From contig CM066031.1 in the NCBI GenBank assembly GCA_033557465.1, positions 1,670,780,800 to 1,670,844,799 on the forward strand: a stretch of 64,000 nucleotides of DNA. The letters run 5' to 3'. Position numbers and translations under genes: made by a program. This document shows positions 9,053 to 20,402 of the stretch, piece after piece (position 1 is the stretch's first letter; each line of letters opens with the position of its first letter). This DNA comes from Ichthyophis bannanicus (lineage: Eukaryota; Chordata; Amphibia; Gymnophiona; Ichthyophiidae). The notes beneath the pieces were generated by a model that was given only the letters and a program-made list of their open reading frames with translations, was not told where the DNA came from and did not search any database.

Positions 9053-11896
9053 CTACAACATTCCACTTTTTACCTTTAGAGATCCTCTGTGTTGGTCCCA
9101 TGCTTTTTTGAATTCAGTTACTGTCCTCATCTCCACCACCTCCACTGGGAGACTATTCCACGGATCCACTACTCTTTCCGTAAAGAAATATTTCCGCATA
9201 TCACTCATGAATCTATCTCCCTTCACCCTCATCCCATGTCCCCTCGTAGCAGAACTTGCTTTCAATTGAAAGAGGCTCTCTCCCTGAACATTTATGCCAC
9301 GGAGGTATTTAAACATCTCAATCATATCACTTCTATCCCGCCTTTCCTCTAAGGTGTACATATTAAGATCCTTAGGTCTGTCCTCATATGCTTTATAATG
9401 AAGCCCATTAATCATTTTAGTAGCAACCCTCTGCACCGACTCCATCATGTTCACATCCTTTTGAAGGTGCGGTCTCCAGAATTGCACACCATACTCCAAA
9501 TGAGGTCGCACCAAAGACTTATACAGAGGCATTATCACCTCCTTTTTTCTGCTAGCCATTCCTCTCCGTATGCACCCAAGCATACTTCTAGCTTTTGCCG
9601 TTGCCTTTTCTACCTGTTTAGCTACTTTAAGATCATCAGACACAACCATGCCTAGGTCCCGCTCTTCTTTAGTGGACAAAAGTACTTCACCTCCTATACT
9701 GTATTGCTCCCTTTGATTGCTGCAGCCCAAATGCATGACCTTACATTTTTTAACATTAAATCCAAGCTGCCAAATTCTAGACCATTCTTCAAGCTTAGCT
9801 AGATCCCTCCTCATGTTATCTACACCTTCCTGGGTGTCTACTCTATTGCAGATTTTGGTATCATCCGCAAAGAGGCAAACCTTACCCGACAGCCCTTCCG
9901 CTATATCACTAACAAAGATGTTAAAAAGAATCGGACCAAGGACAGATCCCTGGGGCACACCACTGGTAACATCCTTCTCCTCAGAGTGAGCTCCATTTAC
10001 TTGTACTCTTTGTCGCCTCCCACCCAACCAATTTCTAACCCAAGCAGTAACTTTAGGGTCCATCCCTAGGGTGCTCAGTTTGTTTATAAGTCGTCTGTGA
10101 GGAACAGTGTCAAAGGCTTTACTGAAATCTAAATACACCACATCTAGAGCTCTCCCTCGGTCCAACTCCCTGGTCACCCAGTCAAAGAAATCAATCAGAT
10201 TTGTCTGACAAGACCTGCCTCTGGTGAATCCATGCTGCCTCGGATCCTGTAATCCGCCGGACTCCAGAAACCTCACTATTTTCTCTTTCAGCAGCGTTTC
10301 CAATAATTTACTCACCACTGAAGTTAAACTAACCGGCCTGTAGTTTTCAACCACATCCTTACTTCCGCTTTTGTGTAAAGGCACCACATGAGCCTCTCTC
10401 CAGTCCTTTGGCACCACTCCCGACTCCAACGAGGCATTGAAAAGGTCAGTCAGTGGAGTTGCTAGAACGTCCCCAAGTTCCTTCAGTATTCTAGGGTGTA
10501 TCCCATCCGGTCCCATCGCTTTGTCTACTTTAAGTTGAGCTAGTTTCTCATGAACACAGTCTTCTGAAAATTGTTCAAGATGTCCCTTGCTTCTGTTCTT
10601 ATTTGTGGGTGTTTTCTGAGGTCCTGCTCCTGGTTCTTCATCTGTGAACACAGAACAAAAATATTTGTTAAGCAATTCCGCTTTATCCTTATCAGCTTCT
10701 ACATATTCCCCCCCTGCACCCTTGAGTCTGACAATACCACTTTTGCCCTTCCTCTTCTCACTAATATATCTGAAAAATGTCTTATCCCCCCATTTTATTG
10801 CATTGGCTATTTCCTCCTCCTTTTGAATCTTTGCCTTCTTGACTACTTTGCTAGCTTCTCTAAGTTTTTCCAAATACAGATGCCTCTCTCTGTGATTTCT
10901 TGTATTTCATGAAGGCCTCCCTCTTTTTCTTCACTTTTCCAGCTACTTCCTTCGAAAACCATAGCGGTCTCCTGTTCCTTTTTCCTTTATTTACCATTTT
11001 AACAAAAAGGTTGGTTGCCTTTAAAATACCCCCTTTCAGTTTTGCCCACTGTTTTTCTACATCCCCCAGTTGTTCCCATCCCACTAACGACTCCCTGAGG
11101 TATTGGCCCATCTTCCCAAAGTTAGTCTTCCTAAAGTCTAAAATCTTCACCTTGGAATGGATTCTAACAGCCCTAGTCCTAATACTGAACCACACCATCT
11201 GGTGATCACTGGATGCAAAATGATCTCCCACTACAACATCAGAAACACTTTCACCATTGGTAAGCACCAAGTCCAGTATGGCCCCTTCACGTGTGGGGTC
11301 TGTTACCAATTGCCTGAATAGTTCTCCCTGTAGAGAATCCAGGATCTCCTTACTTCTAGATGATACTGCAGCAGGAATGTGCCAATCAACATCTGGCATA
11401 TTGAAATCTCCTAGCAGTAGCACTTCCCCTTTCCTAGCAATGCTGCGTATGTCTTCAATTAACTCTCTGTCCACCTCTTCCTCTTGTGAGGGAGGTCTGT
11501 ATATCACACCAATGGAAATAGATTTCTCTTTCCCTCTTTCTAGTTTAACCCACAATGCCTCCTCTCTCCTTTTTAAGCTCTGTAATTCCAAAGCTTTAAT
11601 AGTAGTTTTTACATATAGTGCCACTCCTCCTCCCCTTCTTCCTACCCTGTCCTTTCTGAATAAAGTATAGCCAGGTATAGTTACATCCCAGTCATGGTTT
11701 TCTGTGAACCATGTTTCTGTAACTGCCACTAAATCCAAGTCAGCCACTCCCACCAAAGCTTCAACTTCAGGGATCTTATTTCCTACGGGCTTTAATACAC
11801 ACTGCTTTCCATATGTTACTCCTGTTACCCATTTCCATAAAGGTATTTAATGTATCACCTACCTGGGGGCTTTCACTTACCTGGGGGCTTTCTTCA
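9053..11896 (-). pseudogene. CR1 copy B ORF2: endonuclease plus RT with few breaks
   Basis: The RT and C-terminal part is one open frame from 10873 to 9053, with KVDKAMGPDGIHP, NYRPVSLTSVVSKLLE, YLDFSKAFDTVPHRR, SGVPQGSVLGP and the FADD catalytic site. It ends FKKAWDQHRGSLKVKSGML. The endonuclease part is in a second frame, 11756-10860 (TETWFTENHDWD, GVIYRPPSQEEEVD, GDFNMPDVDWH, SSDHQM). A small deletion near 10865 and another near 11785 separate the frames. Copy A's premature stop (1537) is absent here. Confidence 0.9.
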
Positions 11897-11912
11897 CCCA
11901 TCCCCAACGAAT

Positions 11913-12112
11913 CTAGTTTAAAACCCTCTTCAGTAGATTAGCCAGTCTACTACCAAAGATGCGTTGACCTTTCTTGGACAGATGGATGCCATCTCTGCTC
12001 TGCAACCCTTGGAACAGCATCCCATGGTCTAGGAAACCAAAACGCTCTCGAAGACACCATCCACGCAGCCATGCATTCATCTCCAGGATGCGAGCCTCTC
12101 TGCCTTGGCCTG
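11913..12112 (-). pseudogene. CR1 copy B ORF1 C-terminal fragment
   Basis: The frame covers QGREARILEMNAWLRGW through DGIHLSKKGQRIFGSR to the stop, that is, only the last esterase block. It is cut at the 5' truncation point of the retrocopy. Confidence 0.8.
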
Positions 12113-12965
12113 TATGCTGTACATTTGAGGACTGCTGTTTAGGACGGCAAGTTCGGGCGGTTACGGTTTCCATTCCCTTGATCTTAAGCTTTCTGCAAGC
12201 CGGGTTTGTTAAAGGTTTGTAGCCAGTTCCTTAAGAGTACAGCTGACAGCCCGCTCGTGCTATAGAGGCAAAGGTCCAAGGCATTGCTCTAGGCGCTCAT
12301 GCTGACGTGTCGCGCTTCCTTACAGCACTCGTCAGTCTGCGTCCCTCGCATAGAGTTGTGGTTCCACCGCGGGATCGCAATTTGGTGTTAGGAGCATTAG
12401 CCAAAGTTCCCTTTGAGCCGTTGCACCGGGCTTCGGTTAAGGATTTGTCCTTAAATGCCGTGTTTCTGGTTGCCATCTGTTCGGTGAGGTGCATTTCGGA
12501 GTTGCAAGCGTTGTCGTGTAGGGAACCGTTCTTGTGCTTTTCCAGAGAGAAGGTGGTGTTGCGACCAGTTCCGTTCTTTTTGCCTAAGGTGGTGTCTTCT
12601 TTTCACCTGAATCAAACGGTATCTCTGCCAGTTCTCGGTTCACTGGAGGGGAGCGACTTGGACCGAAGTTTGTGCCTTTTGGATGTACATAAGAACATAA
12701 GATATGCCATACTGGGTCAGACCAAGGTCCATCAAGCCCAGTATCCTGTTTCCAACAGTGGCCAATCTAGGTCATAAGTACCTAGCAGTTTCCCCAAAAG
12801 ACACAGGTTCCGCAATGCTTGTACTGTGTCAAGCATTGATATCCTGGGTCCCTTCTTAATAATGGTTTATGGACCTTTCCTCCAGGAAATTGTCCAAACC
12901 TTTTTTAAACCCAGCTATACTAACAGCCTTTACTACATCCTCCGGTAACAAATTCCAGAGTTTGA

Positions 12966-14376
12966 TTACATGTTGAGTGAAAAAATATTTTCTTTTATTA
13001 GTCTTAAATAGTTTACCTGTAGCTTCATTGCATGTCCCCTAGTCTTTCTATATTCTGATAAGGTAAACAATCGATCTACGTTTACCCGTTCCTCTCCATT
13101 CATTAATTTATAGACTTCTATCATATCTCCCCTCAGCCGTCTCTTTTCCAGGTTAAAGAGCCCTAACCTTTTTAGCCTTTCTTCATAGGAGTATCCTTCC
13201 ATCCCCTTTACCATTTTGGTGGCTCTTCTCTGAACCTTTTCTAATAGCTCTATATCCTTTTTAAGATACGGCGACCAGAATTGCACACAATATTCAAGGT
13301 GCGGTCTCACCATGGAACGATATAGAGGCATTATAATATCTTTTGTTTTATTTTCCATTCCTTTCCTTATGATACCTAGCATTCTATTTGCTCTCTTGGC
13401 TGCCGATGCACACTGGGCCGAGGGTTTTAACATGTTATCCACAATGATGCCTAAATCTTTTTCCTCGGTGGTGGTTCCTAATGTGGAACCTTGCATTGTA
13501 TAACCATAGTTTGGGTTGTTCTTCCCTAGGTGCATAACTTTGCACTTGCCCACATTAAATTTCATCTGCCATTTTGATGCCCAGTCTTCTAATTTATCAA
13601 GATCCTCTTGCAATTTTCCACAATCCTCTTGGGTTTTAACAACTTTAAATAGTTTTGTGTCATCTGCAAATTTGATAACCTCACCCGTTATTCCACTTTC
13701 CAGGTCATTTATGAATATGTCAAAAAGCAGCGGACCCAGCACAGATCCCTGGGGTACACCACTATTCACCTTTCTCCATTGGGAAAATTGTCCATTTAGC
13801 TCAACCCTCTGCTTTCTATCTCTTAACCAGTTCTTGATCCACAGTAGTATACTGCCTCCTATCCCATGACTCTTTAGTTTTGCCAAAAGTCTCTGATGAG
13901 GGACCTTGTCAAAGGCTTTCTGAAAGTCCAGATACACAATATCAACCGACTCACCTTTGTCCACCTGTTTATTCACACTTTCAAAAAAACATAACAGATT
14001 AGTAAGACAAGATCTTCCTTGTCTAAAGCCATGTTGGCTGTCTCCCATTAGGCCATGACTATCTACATGCTGAGTAATTTTATTCTTTATGATGGTTTCT
14101 ACCATTTTTCCCGGTACTGACGTGAGGCTTACCGGTCTGTAGTTTCCCGGATCACCCCTGGAACCCTTTTTAAAAATTGGTGTTACATTGGCGATCCTCC
14201 AATCTTCAGGTATTAGAGATGATTTTAATGATAGTTCACAGATTACTAATAGCAGGTCTGCAATCTCATATTTCAGTTCTTTCAACACCCTTGGATGTAT
14301 ACCTTCCGGCCCAGGTGATTTGCTACTCTTCAGTTTATCTAATAGTTGTAATACATCTTCCCGATGTATCGATATT
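12966..14376 (-). pseudogene. CR1-C copy 1 reverse transcriptase (main part)
   Basis: A long open frame reads from the DIRS junction with SPGPEGIHPRVLKEL, NYRPVSLTSVPGKMVE, YLDFQKAFDKVPHQR, SGVPQGSVLGPLLFDIF and the FADDTKL catalytic motif. It continues through the thumb to RGDMIEVYKLMNG. The frame ends at 12966, just before the expected C-terminus; the residual codons continue in another frame towards 12850. The upstream portion of the same ORF resumes at 20165-20402. Confidence 0.9.
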
Positions 14377-14545
14377 TCTCCAGGACCAAGCAGGAAGTCA
14401 GTCCTCACATATGGGTGTCATTGGCGCCGATGAAGCCCCAGCGGATCATTTCCCCAGCTTTCTATGAAAGCCTTTGGGAATGCAGGCACGCATGCGCGGT
14501 TCCCTTCCCGCCTAAAGGTGCCATCTTACCTCAGTCTCTTTTTTT
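14377..14545 (+). repeat. DIRS family 2 copy A left inverted terminal repeat
   Basis: The sequence from tctccaggaccaagcag through ggtgccatcttacctcagtc is the reverse complement of about 19980-20135, with scattered mismatches. The right repeat extends a further 30 bases (to 20164) that have no partner here. That asymmetry is typical of DIRS ends. Confidence 0.85.
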
Positions 14546-14784
14546 CCGTGAAGCCCACCGGATGTGTGTCCCGTTTTTCCCGGTTAAAATTAGATTTTCA
14601 GAGATTTTTTGCTCTTTTTCTTCCGGTTCGACGCCGGTTCCCCTCCCGCCGGGTTCGGTACACCGGTATCGAGCCCGATTCCACTTTTTCGGTTTTTGCC
14701 CTTCGTGTCTGGCGTTCGCGCCCTTTTTTCTCTTTTTCCCTGGAAGGCCGGTCTTTTGACCTCGCGGGACTCTTTTTTTCCCCG

Positions 14785-16712
14785 ATGGCTTCCAGTGGTT
14801 TTAAGAAGTGTGATTAGTGTAAGAAACTAATGTCTCTCACCGACACACACGACTGCTGCCTTCGGTGCCTCGGCCCTGACCACGATCCTAAGTCGTGCGG
14901 GGCCTGTGGAAAAATGTCTTCCAAGGCACTACAAAGTCGCCAGCAGCAAAAGGAAAGGCTTTTCTCGGACTCAGCCTCCGGCTGGGCCCGGACCGGACCT
15001 CGTCTGAGGCCTCGACATCTCAGGATTCCGATCCCAAGCGCCGTCGAAGCTCCTTGGACAGGGGGTCCCCCGACCGGGAATGCAATAGGAAGAAACGGCT
15101 CGCGAGGGCGTCTGAGGAGGAGGTCCCTGGCTCCTCGAGGGACAGGTCTAAGACCCCCGACCGTCGCCCCGGGCCTGTGGAACCGGAGAAGCCTGCCAAA
15201 GTTCCTCGTGTGGAGCCGGAGTCTGCTGGACACGTAAGCCCTGTAGTCCTCGTGGACTCTCCTCCCAGGGAGCCGACGTCGGGCCCGGCGCCACCTGAGT
15301 CTGTGGTTTCTGCGTCTCCCGAGCTGAGTCTCAGGATGACAGCCTTGGAGAGCAGAATGTCTGCCTTCATGGAGCAGCAGCGGGCACTGATGGCCAGCCT
15401 GTCTGGCGCATCTGCCCCGACCACCGGGACATCGACGTCAAAGTCGACCCTGGAGACCGAGCCGATACTAGAGTCCATCGTGGCTCGGAGTTGACTTCGG
15501 TCGCGGTCCCCCTCGATCTCCCGTTCGGGACCGAGGGCATCGACACCGGTGCTTCCGGCATCGGGGCAGGTGCTCCAGGGCCCCGCGGGGTCGGACCCTG
15601 ACTCTTCCTCGGATGAGTTGGCTTGAGAGACGGAGGACGAGGAGTCTCCTGACACCTTTAAGACTCGGTGCGTCCCTTCGGACTCGCCGCAGTCTGAGCC
15701 CCGGAGTGGGTCCCCTCCGGAGGACACCTGGTTCTCGGAGTTCGTCCGGGATATGGCCACTGCCTTGGCTATTCCGGCGGATCCCGAGGAAGAGCCTCGA
15801 GCTGAAGAGCTTGAGGCGCTGCAGTATGACTCTCCTCCGAAGGAGGCCTTTACTGTCCCGGTTCCTCCGATGCTGGAACGGCTCCTCTTCCGTATGTGGG
15901 AGGCACCGGCCTTGGCGCCGGTTCTTAGCAAGCGAGTCGATTTGATCTATCGGCTCCGTAAGAGCCCTGGTTTTCAGAAAGCACAGCTACCACACCATTC
16001 CATGGTTGTGGAATCGGCCATGCATCGTCTGAAAAGTCAGAAGATGCACTCCGCGGTGCCTCCTGGCAGGGAGGCCCGGAACCTAGATGGCGTCGGTAGA
16101 AATTGTTTTCAGGGCTCGATGCTTGCTTGCCGTGTCCAGTCTTACCAGCTGTACATGGGCATGTACTTGCGGGATCTGGCCAAGGAGTTGGCCGGATTCT
16201 CTGCTGGTCTCTCTGGGGAACCCTTGCAGAGATTTAAGTCCTTGTCCTCAGGGATTCGGGACTGCTCGAAGTTCATGTCCTGCGCCGCCTACGATGGCTT
16301 CGAGGCTTCGGCCCGAGTTGCGGCAGCCGGCATCGCGGCTCGACGCCAGGCATGGTTGCAGTCATTGGACCTCAAGCCATGGGTTCAGGACAAGTTGGTC
16401 GATGTCCCTTGCCGAGGTGAAAACCTGTTTGGCAAGCCCATGACCGAGAAGGCTGCTCAGCTCGAGACTGAGCACCTCACCCGGACAAGGCTGTCGAGGA
16501 AGACCTCTGCCCCTTCTCATAAAAAGAAGTGCTCGGGTAAAAAGACCTTTTACCCGAGGAAGGGCACTGCCTACAAACAGTACCCACAATACCAGGCTGC
16601 CCAAGCTGCCCCCCAAGGTCAGCAAGCCAAGGGCCAGGGTAATGGGCCCCCTAGGCAGAGGGTCCCCAAGCCTCCGGCCCCTGCTATTACTCAGCAGGGT
16701 GGGGGCTTTTGA
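14785..16712 (+). pseudogene. DIRS family 2 copy A Gag
   Basis: This is the presumed structural protein. The start ATG at 14785 gives MASSGFKKCD, then an in-frame TAG (14815) where copy B has CGT. The N-terminus holds several CxxC pairs (CCLRCLGPDHDPKSCGACGK), likely zinc-binding. A shift near 14995 leads to an Arg/Ser/Pro-rich segment (to 15494). The last frame, 15753-16712, holds the conserved core (LSKRVDLIYRLRKSPGFQ; VDVPCRGENLFGKPMTEKA) and a basic Gln/Lys-rich tail. The block PCRGENLFG recurs in all DIRS Gag frames here. Confidence 0.8.
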
Positions 16713-16815
16713 CTCCTTGAGCATAGCCTCTCCTCCACTGCTCTCCCAACCCTGCACAGGAGGTCGTCTCGCCCTCTTTGCCCACCAGTGGCCCCTTATC
16801 ACCGGGGACAGTTGA

Positions 16816-18624
16816 GTGCTGGACATCATCCACAGGGGATATGCCCTCCATTTCCACCAACTGCCACCCCCATATTTTCCAGGGGAGCCTCCAAGGCCTC
16901 CTCTGCACACAGACCTTCTCCGTCAGGAGCTTCAGGGTCTGTTGGTGGACAGGGCGGTAGAGCCTGTGCCTCCCCACTTGCAAGGTCACGGATTCTACTC
17001 CAGGTATTTCCTGGTGCCCAAAAGGACCGGTGGCCTTCGCCCCATTCTGGACCTCAGGAACCTCAACAAGTTCCTAGTGAAAGAAAAGTTCAAGATGCTT
17101 ACTCTTGGAACCCTTCTGCCCTACCTCCAGCAGGGAGATTGGCTATGCTGCTTAGATCTAAAGGATGCGTACACTCACATCCTCATTCATCCAGACCACA
17201 GAAAGTACCTCCGGTTCATCGTGGGAGGAAACCATTATCAGTACAGAGTGCTGCCTTTCGGCCTCACCTCCGCCCCCAGAGTCTTTACAAAGTGCTTAGC
17301 AGTGGTGGTGTTCTACCTGAGAAATCAGGGCATCTTTGTTTTCCCCTATCTGGACGACTGGCTCATCAGGGGTCAGACAGGTCAGGAGGCCAATCAAGCC
17401 ACCCTCAGGACCATTGCTCTTCTGCAACGCCTGTGGTTTGTCATAAACTTCGCAAAGTCCACTTTGCTCCCTTCCCAGAACTTGGAGTTCATAGGGGCAA
17501 GGTTGGATTCTCTCCTGGCAAAGGCATTCTTGCCAGAAAACAGAGCCCGAAGGCTGATGGCCTTGGCAAGTCAGTTTCTCAGCAGGTCCCTGGTCTCCGC
17601 CAGACTCTGCCTGCGGCTTCTAGGCCACATGGCTTCGACGGTACATGTGACCCCCAATGCCAGGCTCCATATGAGGCCTGCACAGTGGTGCCTTCAGACT
17701 CAGTGGTCACAGGCCACAGGCAGCCTCGGAGACAGGCTACGGGTGTCCAGACCATTTCTGAACTCCCTCAACTGGTGGCTACACCCACCCAATCTGCTGA
17801 AAGGGGTACCCTTTCAGATTCCAGGTTACACAGTGATACTAACCACAGATGCCTCCCTGCAAGGCTGGGGAGCGCATTGTCTGGGCAAGTGCACCCAGGG
17901 CCTCTGGTCTCCCTGGGAAGCTGCACAGCAGATCAATCTCCTCGAACTCAGAGCTATTCGATTAGCACTCAAAGCTTTCACTCCTACCCTGGCTCAACAG
18001 TCTGTCCTGATTCAGACAGACAACCAGGTTGCCATGTTTTATGTGAACAAACAGGGCAGAACTGGGTCCAGGATCCTTTGTCGGGAAGCTCAGGACCTTT
18101 GTTCTTTTGCCCTCAAGCACAACATGCTCCTCAGGGCTGTGTATCTTCCAGGCCAGGACAACTACCTGGCAGACAGGTTAAGCAGGATATTGCAGCCCCA
18201 CGAGTGGCAGCTGCATCCTTCAGTGGTTCAGAAGATCTTCCTGAAATGGGGTCTCCCTTTGATGGATCTCTTTGCCAGCCCCATGAACAAGCAACTGCCA
18301 AAGTTCTGCTCCAGGCAACCACATCCTCTGCGAATAGCAGCGGATGCTTTTCTGATATCTTGGTCTCAGGGCCTCCTCTATGCGTTTCCTTCCACGCCCT
18401 TGGTGGCCCGAACTTTATTCAAGATTCTCCAGGACAAGGCCTCGGTCCTGCTGATAGCTCCCAGGTGGCCGAGACAGCCTTGGTTTCCTCTTCTGCTTCA
18501 ACTGGCGGTAGATCCTCCACTGCCTCTGGGGTTGCAACCCGACCTTCTCACACAGGACCAGGGTTCCCTTCTGCACCCCAATCTCAAATCTCTCAATTTG
18601 ATGGCATGGAGGCTGCAAGGGTAG
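16816..18624 (+). CDS. DIRS family 2 copy A RT/RNase H/methylase-like polyprotein, intact
   Basis: An uninterrupted 602-codon frame. It would copy the element RNA and degrade the RNA strand. The RT has GGLRPILDLRNLNKF, SLDLKDAYTHI-like CLDLKDAYTHILIHP (first Asp), YRVLPFGLTSAPRVFTK and the catalytic FPYLDDWLI (about residue 180). RNase H has LTTDASLQGWGAHC, LLELRAIRLALKAF, IQTDNQVAMFYVN and YLADRLSRIL. The C-terminal methylase-like part has LMDLFASPMNKQLPKF, AADAFLISWSQGLLYAFP and LLIAPRWPRQPW; its expected FPP reads FPSTP. The TAG at 18622 overlaps the recombinase start by 19 bases (18606-18624). The true N-terminus may lie nearer the Gag end. Confidence 0.9.
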   Translation: MLDIIHRGYALHFHQLPPPYFPGEPPRPPLHTDLLRQELQGLLVDRAVEPVPPHLQGHGFYSRYFLVPKRTGGLRPILDLRNLNKFLVKEKFKMLTLGTLLPYLQQGDWLCCLDLKDAYTHILIHPDHRKYLRFIVGGNHYQYRVLPFGLTSAPRVFTKCLAVVVFYLRNQGIFVFPYLDDWLIRGQTGQEANQATLRTIALLQRLWFVINFAKSTLLPSQNLEFIGARLDSLLAKAFLPENRARRLMALASQFLSRSLVSARLCLRLLGHMASTVHVTPNARLHMRPAQWCLQTQWSQATGSLGDRLRVSRPFLNSLNWWLHPPNLLKGVPFQIPGYTVILTTDASLQGWGAHCLGKCTQGLWSPWEAAQQINLLELRAIRLALKAFTPTLAQQSVLIQTDNQVAMFYVNKQGRTGSRILCREAQDLCSFALKHNMLLRAVYLPGQDNYLADRLSRILQPHEWQLHPSVVQKIFLKWGLPLMDLFASPMNKQLPKFCSRQPHPLRIAADAFLISWSQGLLYAFPSTPLVARTLFKILQDKASVLLIAPRWPRQPWFPLLLQLAVDPPLPLGLQPDLLTQDQGSLLHPNLKSLNLMAWRLQG

Positions 18625-19662
18625 TTTTAGCTTCCTGGGGCCTACCTCAGGAAGTTGAGGAGGTTGTCCTAGCCTCTAGGAAACAGTCTACTAGGAAAAC
18701 CTATGCTCTCAAGTGGAAGAGGTTTTCTGTGTGGTGTCACCTACGTACAGAGGATCCTTTCTCCTGTACTGTGCCAGTAGTTCTTCAGTACTTACTGCAC
18801 GTATCCAATCAGGGACTTAAGTCCAATTCTGTTCGGGTCCACCTCTCAGCTCTAGCAGCTCACCACTCATTGGTAGAGGGGCAATCTCTATCTGGTTACC
18901 CCTTGGTGTCCCACTTTCTCAGGGGCTTGCTTTTACTCAAGCCTCCCATCCGTCCTCCTGCCACTGAGTGGGAGCTGAATGTGGTCTTGCAGCAACTGAC
19001 TCGCCCACCTTTTGAGCCGATGGCTACTTGTCCACTACGCTTCCTCTCCTGGAAGACACTCTTCCTGATAGCCCTTACCTCGGCTAGGCGAGTAAGTGAG
19101 CTTCAGGCCTTGGTCTGTGATAGGCCTTACACCAGGATTTATAGGAACAGGGTAGTCCTCAGGACTCATCCCAAGTTCCTCCCTAAGGTTGTCTCCTCTT
19201 TCCACCTCAATCAGGAGGTGGTTCTTCCAACATTCTTCCCTAGGCCTCATGCTAGCCAGGCTGAAGCAGTCCTGCATACCCTGGACTGTAGGAGGGCCTT
19301 ATCCTTCTACCTTGACCATACGCAGGGGCATAGAAGGGCTACTCAGCTCTTCGTATCCTTTGACCCCCAATAAGTTGGGGTTGGCTGTGTCCATGCATAC
19401 CTTGTCCATCTGGGTGGCTGACTGTATCACCTGGGCTTACAAGGCGGCTGACCTTCCTTTGCAGGGTAGGGTCACGGCCCATCGTGTCAGGGCAGTGGCT
19501 GCCTCAGCGGCTCATCTCCGCTCTGTGCCCTTGGTAGACTTCTGCAGGGCTGCAACTTGGTCTTCCAGCCAGACTTTTGCGGCCCATTACTGCCTGGAGA
19601 GGGAGTCCCGTAGGGACAGCGCTTTTGGCCAGGCAGTACTCCGGAATCTCTTTGAGGTTTAG
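18606..19662 (+). pseudogene. DIRS family 2 copy A tyrosine recombinase, one frameshift
   Basis: The ATG at 18606 opens a frame overlapping the pol stop in a shifted phase. Motifs are VVLASRKQSTRKTYALKWK (N-terminal DNA-binding), ALTSARRVSELQALVCDRP (first catalytic Arg) and HPKFLPKVVSSFHLNQ. An extra base in the C run at about 19365-19372 (copy B reads through) breaks the frame after LFVSFDP. The following frame carries TAHRVRAVAASAAH (His-x-x-Arg) and FAAHYCLERESRRDSAFG with the tyrosine, ending at 19662. All catalytic residues are present, so one indel is the only obvious lesion. Confidence 0.88.
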
Positions 19663-19795
19663 GCAACTCCTGCCCTCCTGCCCTCTGTTGGGCTACCGGT
19701 GGAGGTTGTATCCTTGAAAATCCTTTCTTTGCTGCTGAGACTAGAGGGAGTACTCTTGTTCAGCCTGGGTTCCTCAGTAGCCCAGAGCTAGGGAG

Positions 19796-19905
19796 TCACC
19801 CATATGTGAGGACTGACTTCCTGCTTGGTCCTGGAGAAAGAGTAGTTACTCACCTGTAACAGGTGTTCTCCAGGAGCAGCAGGAATCAGTCCTCACAACC
19901 CTCCC
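19796..19905 (+). repeat. DIRS family 2 copy A internal complementary region
   Basis: The first half (catatgtgaggactgacttc...) is complementary to the left terminus 14377-14420. The second half (gagtagttactcacctgtaac...) is complementary to the right terminus. The boundary reads as the inverse of ctctt|tctccagg, giving the circle-junction sequence. The flanks 19663-19795 and 19906-19980 hold no gene. Confidence 0.88.
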
Positions 19906-19979
19906 TCCTCCCCTTGGAGTTGCAGTTGTACATAGTTTATTTTTCATTTTTGTGTGCTGTTCTTAGCTATGTCATTTGA

Positions 19980-20164
19980 CTGAGGTAAGATGGCACCTTT
20001 AGGCGGGAAGGGAACCGCACATGCGTGCCTGCATTCCCAAAGGCTTTCATAGAAAGCTGGGGAAACGCTCCGCTGGGGCTTCATCGGCACCGATGACACC
20101 CATATGTGAGGACTGATTCCTGCTGATCCTGGAGAACACCTGTTACAGGTGAGTAACTACTCTT
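19980..20164 (-). repeat. DIRS family 2 copy A right inverted terminal repeat
   Basis: Inverted copy of the left repeat (gaaagctggggaaacgctccgctggggcttcatc...). It ends with caggtgagtaactactctt. After it, CR1-C sequence resumes (ccttcaattcttccg). Confidence 0.87.
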
Positions 20165-20402
20165 TCCTTCAATTCTTCCGCACCTTTAAATACCACTTCA
20201 GTCATGGGTAACATCCCTACATCTTCCTCAGTAAAGACTGAAGCAAAGAATTCATTCAGTCTCTCCGCTATTGCCTTGTCGCCTCTTAGTGCCCCTTTAA
20301 CTCCTCTATCATCTAATGGACCAACTGACTTTCTCGCAGGTTTTTTGCTGCGAATGTACTTGAAAAAAATCTTTATTTCGCGTTTTTGCTTCCACAGCAA
20401 GC
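20165..20402 (-). pseudogene. CR1-C copy 1 ORF2 fragment upstream of RT
   Basis: The minus-strand frame reads KIFFKYIRSKKPARKSVGPL and NEFFASVFTEEDVG. This linker between endonuclease and RT is found in all CR1s of the window (compare NKYFCSVFTDEEPG in copies A and B). Its 5' end at 20402 is the truncation point of the retrocopy. Confidence 0.85.

Larger units (their letters stand above)
8985..12112 (-). mobile_element. CR1-type LINE, copy B, 5'-truncated in ORF1
   Basis: This is near-identical to copy A from its 3' octamer tail to the esterase part of ORF1, where it stops at 12112. It inserted in the recombinase of DIRS copy 2, whose frame resumes at 12113. The high similarity to copy A implies recent activity of this lineage. 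Confidence 0.9.
14377..20164 (+). mobile_element. DIRS family 2, copy A, complete with both termini
   Basis: The left terminus (tctccaggaccaagcagg...) at 14377 and the right terminus (inverted, ending ...gtgagtaactactctt) at 20164 enclose gag, pol and recombinase frames and an internal complementary region. It sits in CR1-C copy 1 without a target duplication. It is relatively young: pol is intact and the recombinase has a single shift. Confidence 0.92.
12688..20402 (-). mobile_element. CR1-C lineage LINE, copy 1, 5'-truncated and split by a DIRS
   Basis: The LINE runs on the minus strand from about 20402 down to 12688, interrupted by the family-2 DIRS at 14377-20164. Its 3' end reads (inverted) cataagaacataag. 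A 6-base GATGTA duplication flanks it. It differs from CR1 A/B in protein and in its 3' octamer. Confidence 0.88.

Noticed and set aside
16788..19373. An 861-codon open frame that looks like one very long protein
   Set aside because: Its first 600 codons are the off-phase shadow of the DIRS pol frame (16816-18624), rich in Ser/Pro/His. Only the part from 18606 is a real recombinase.
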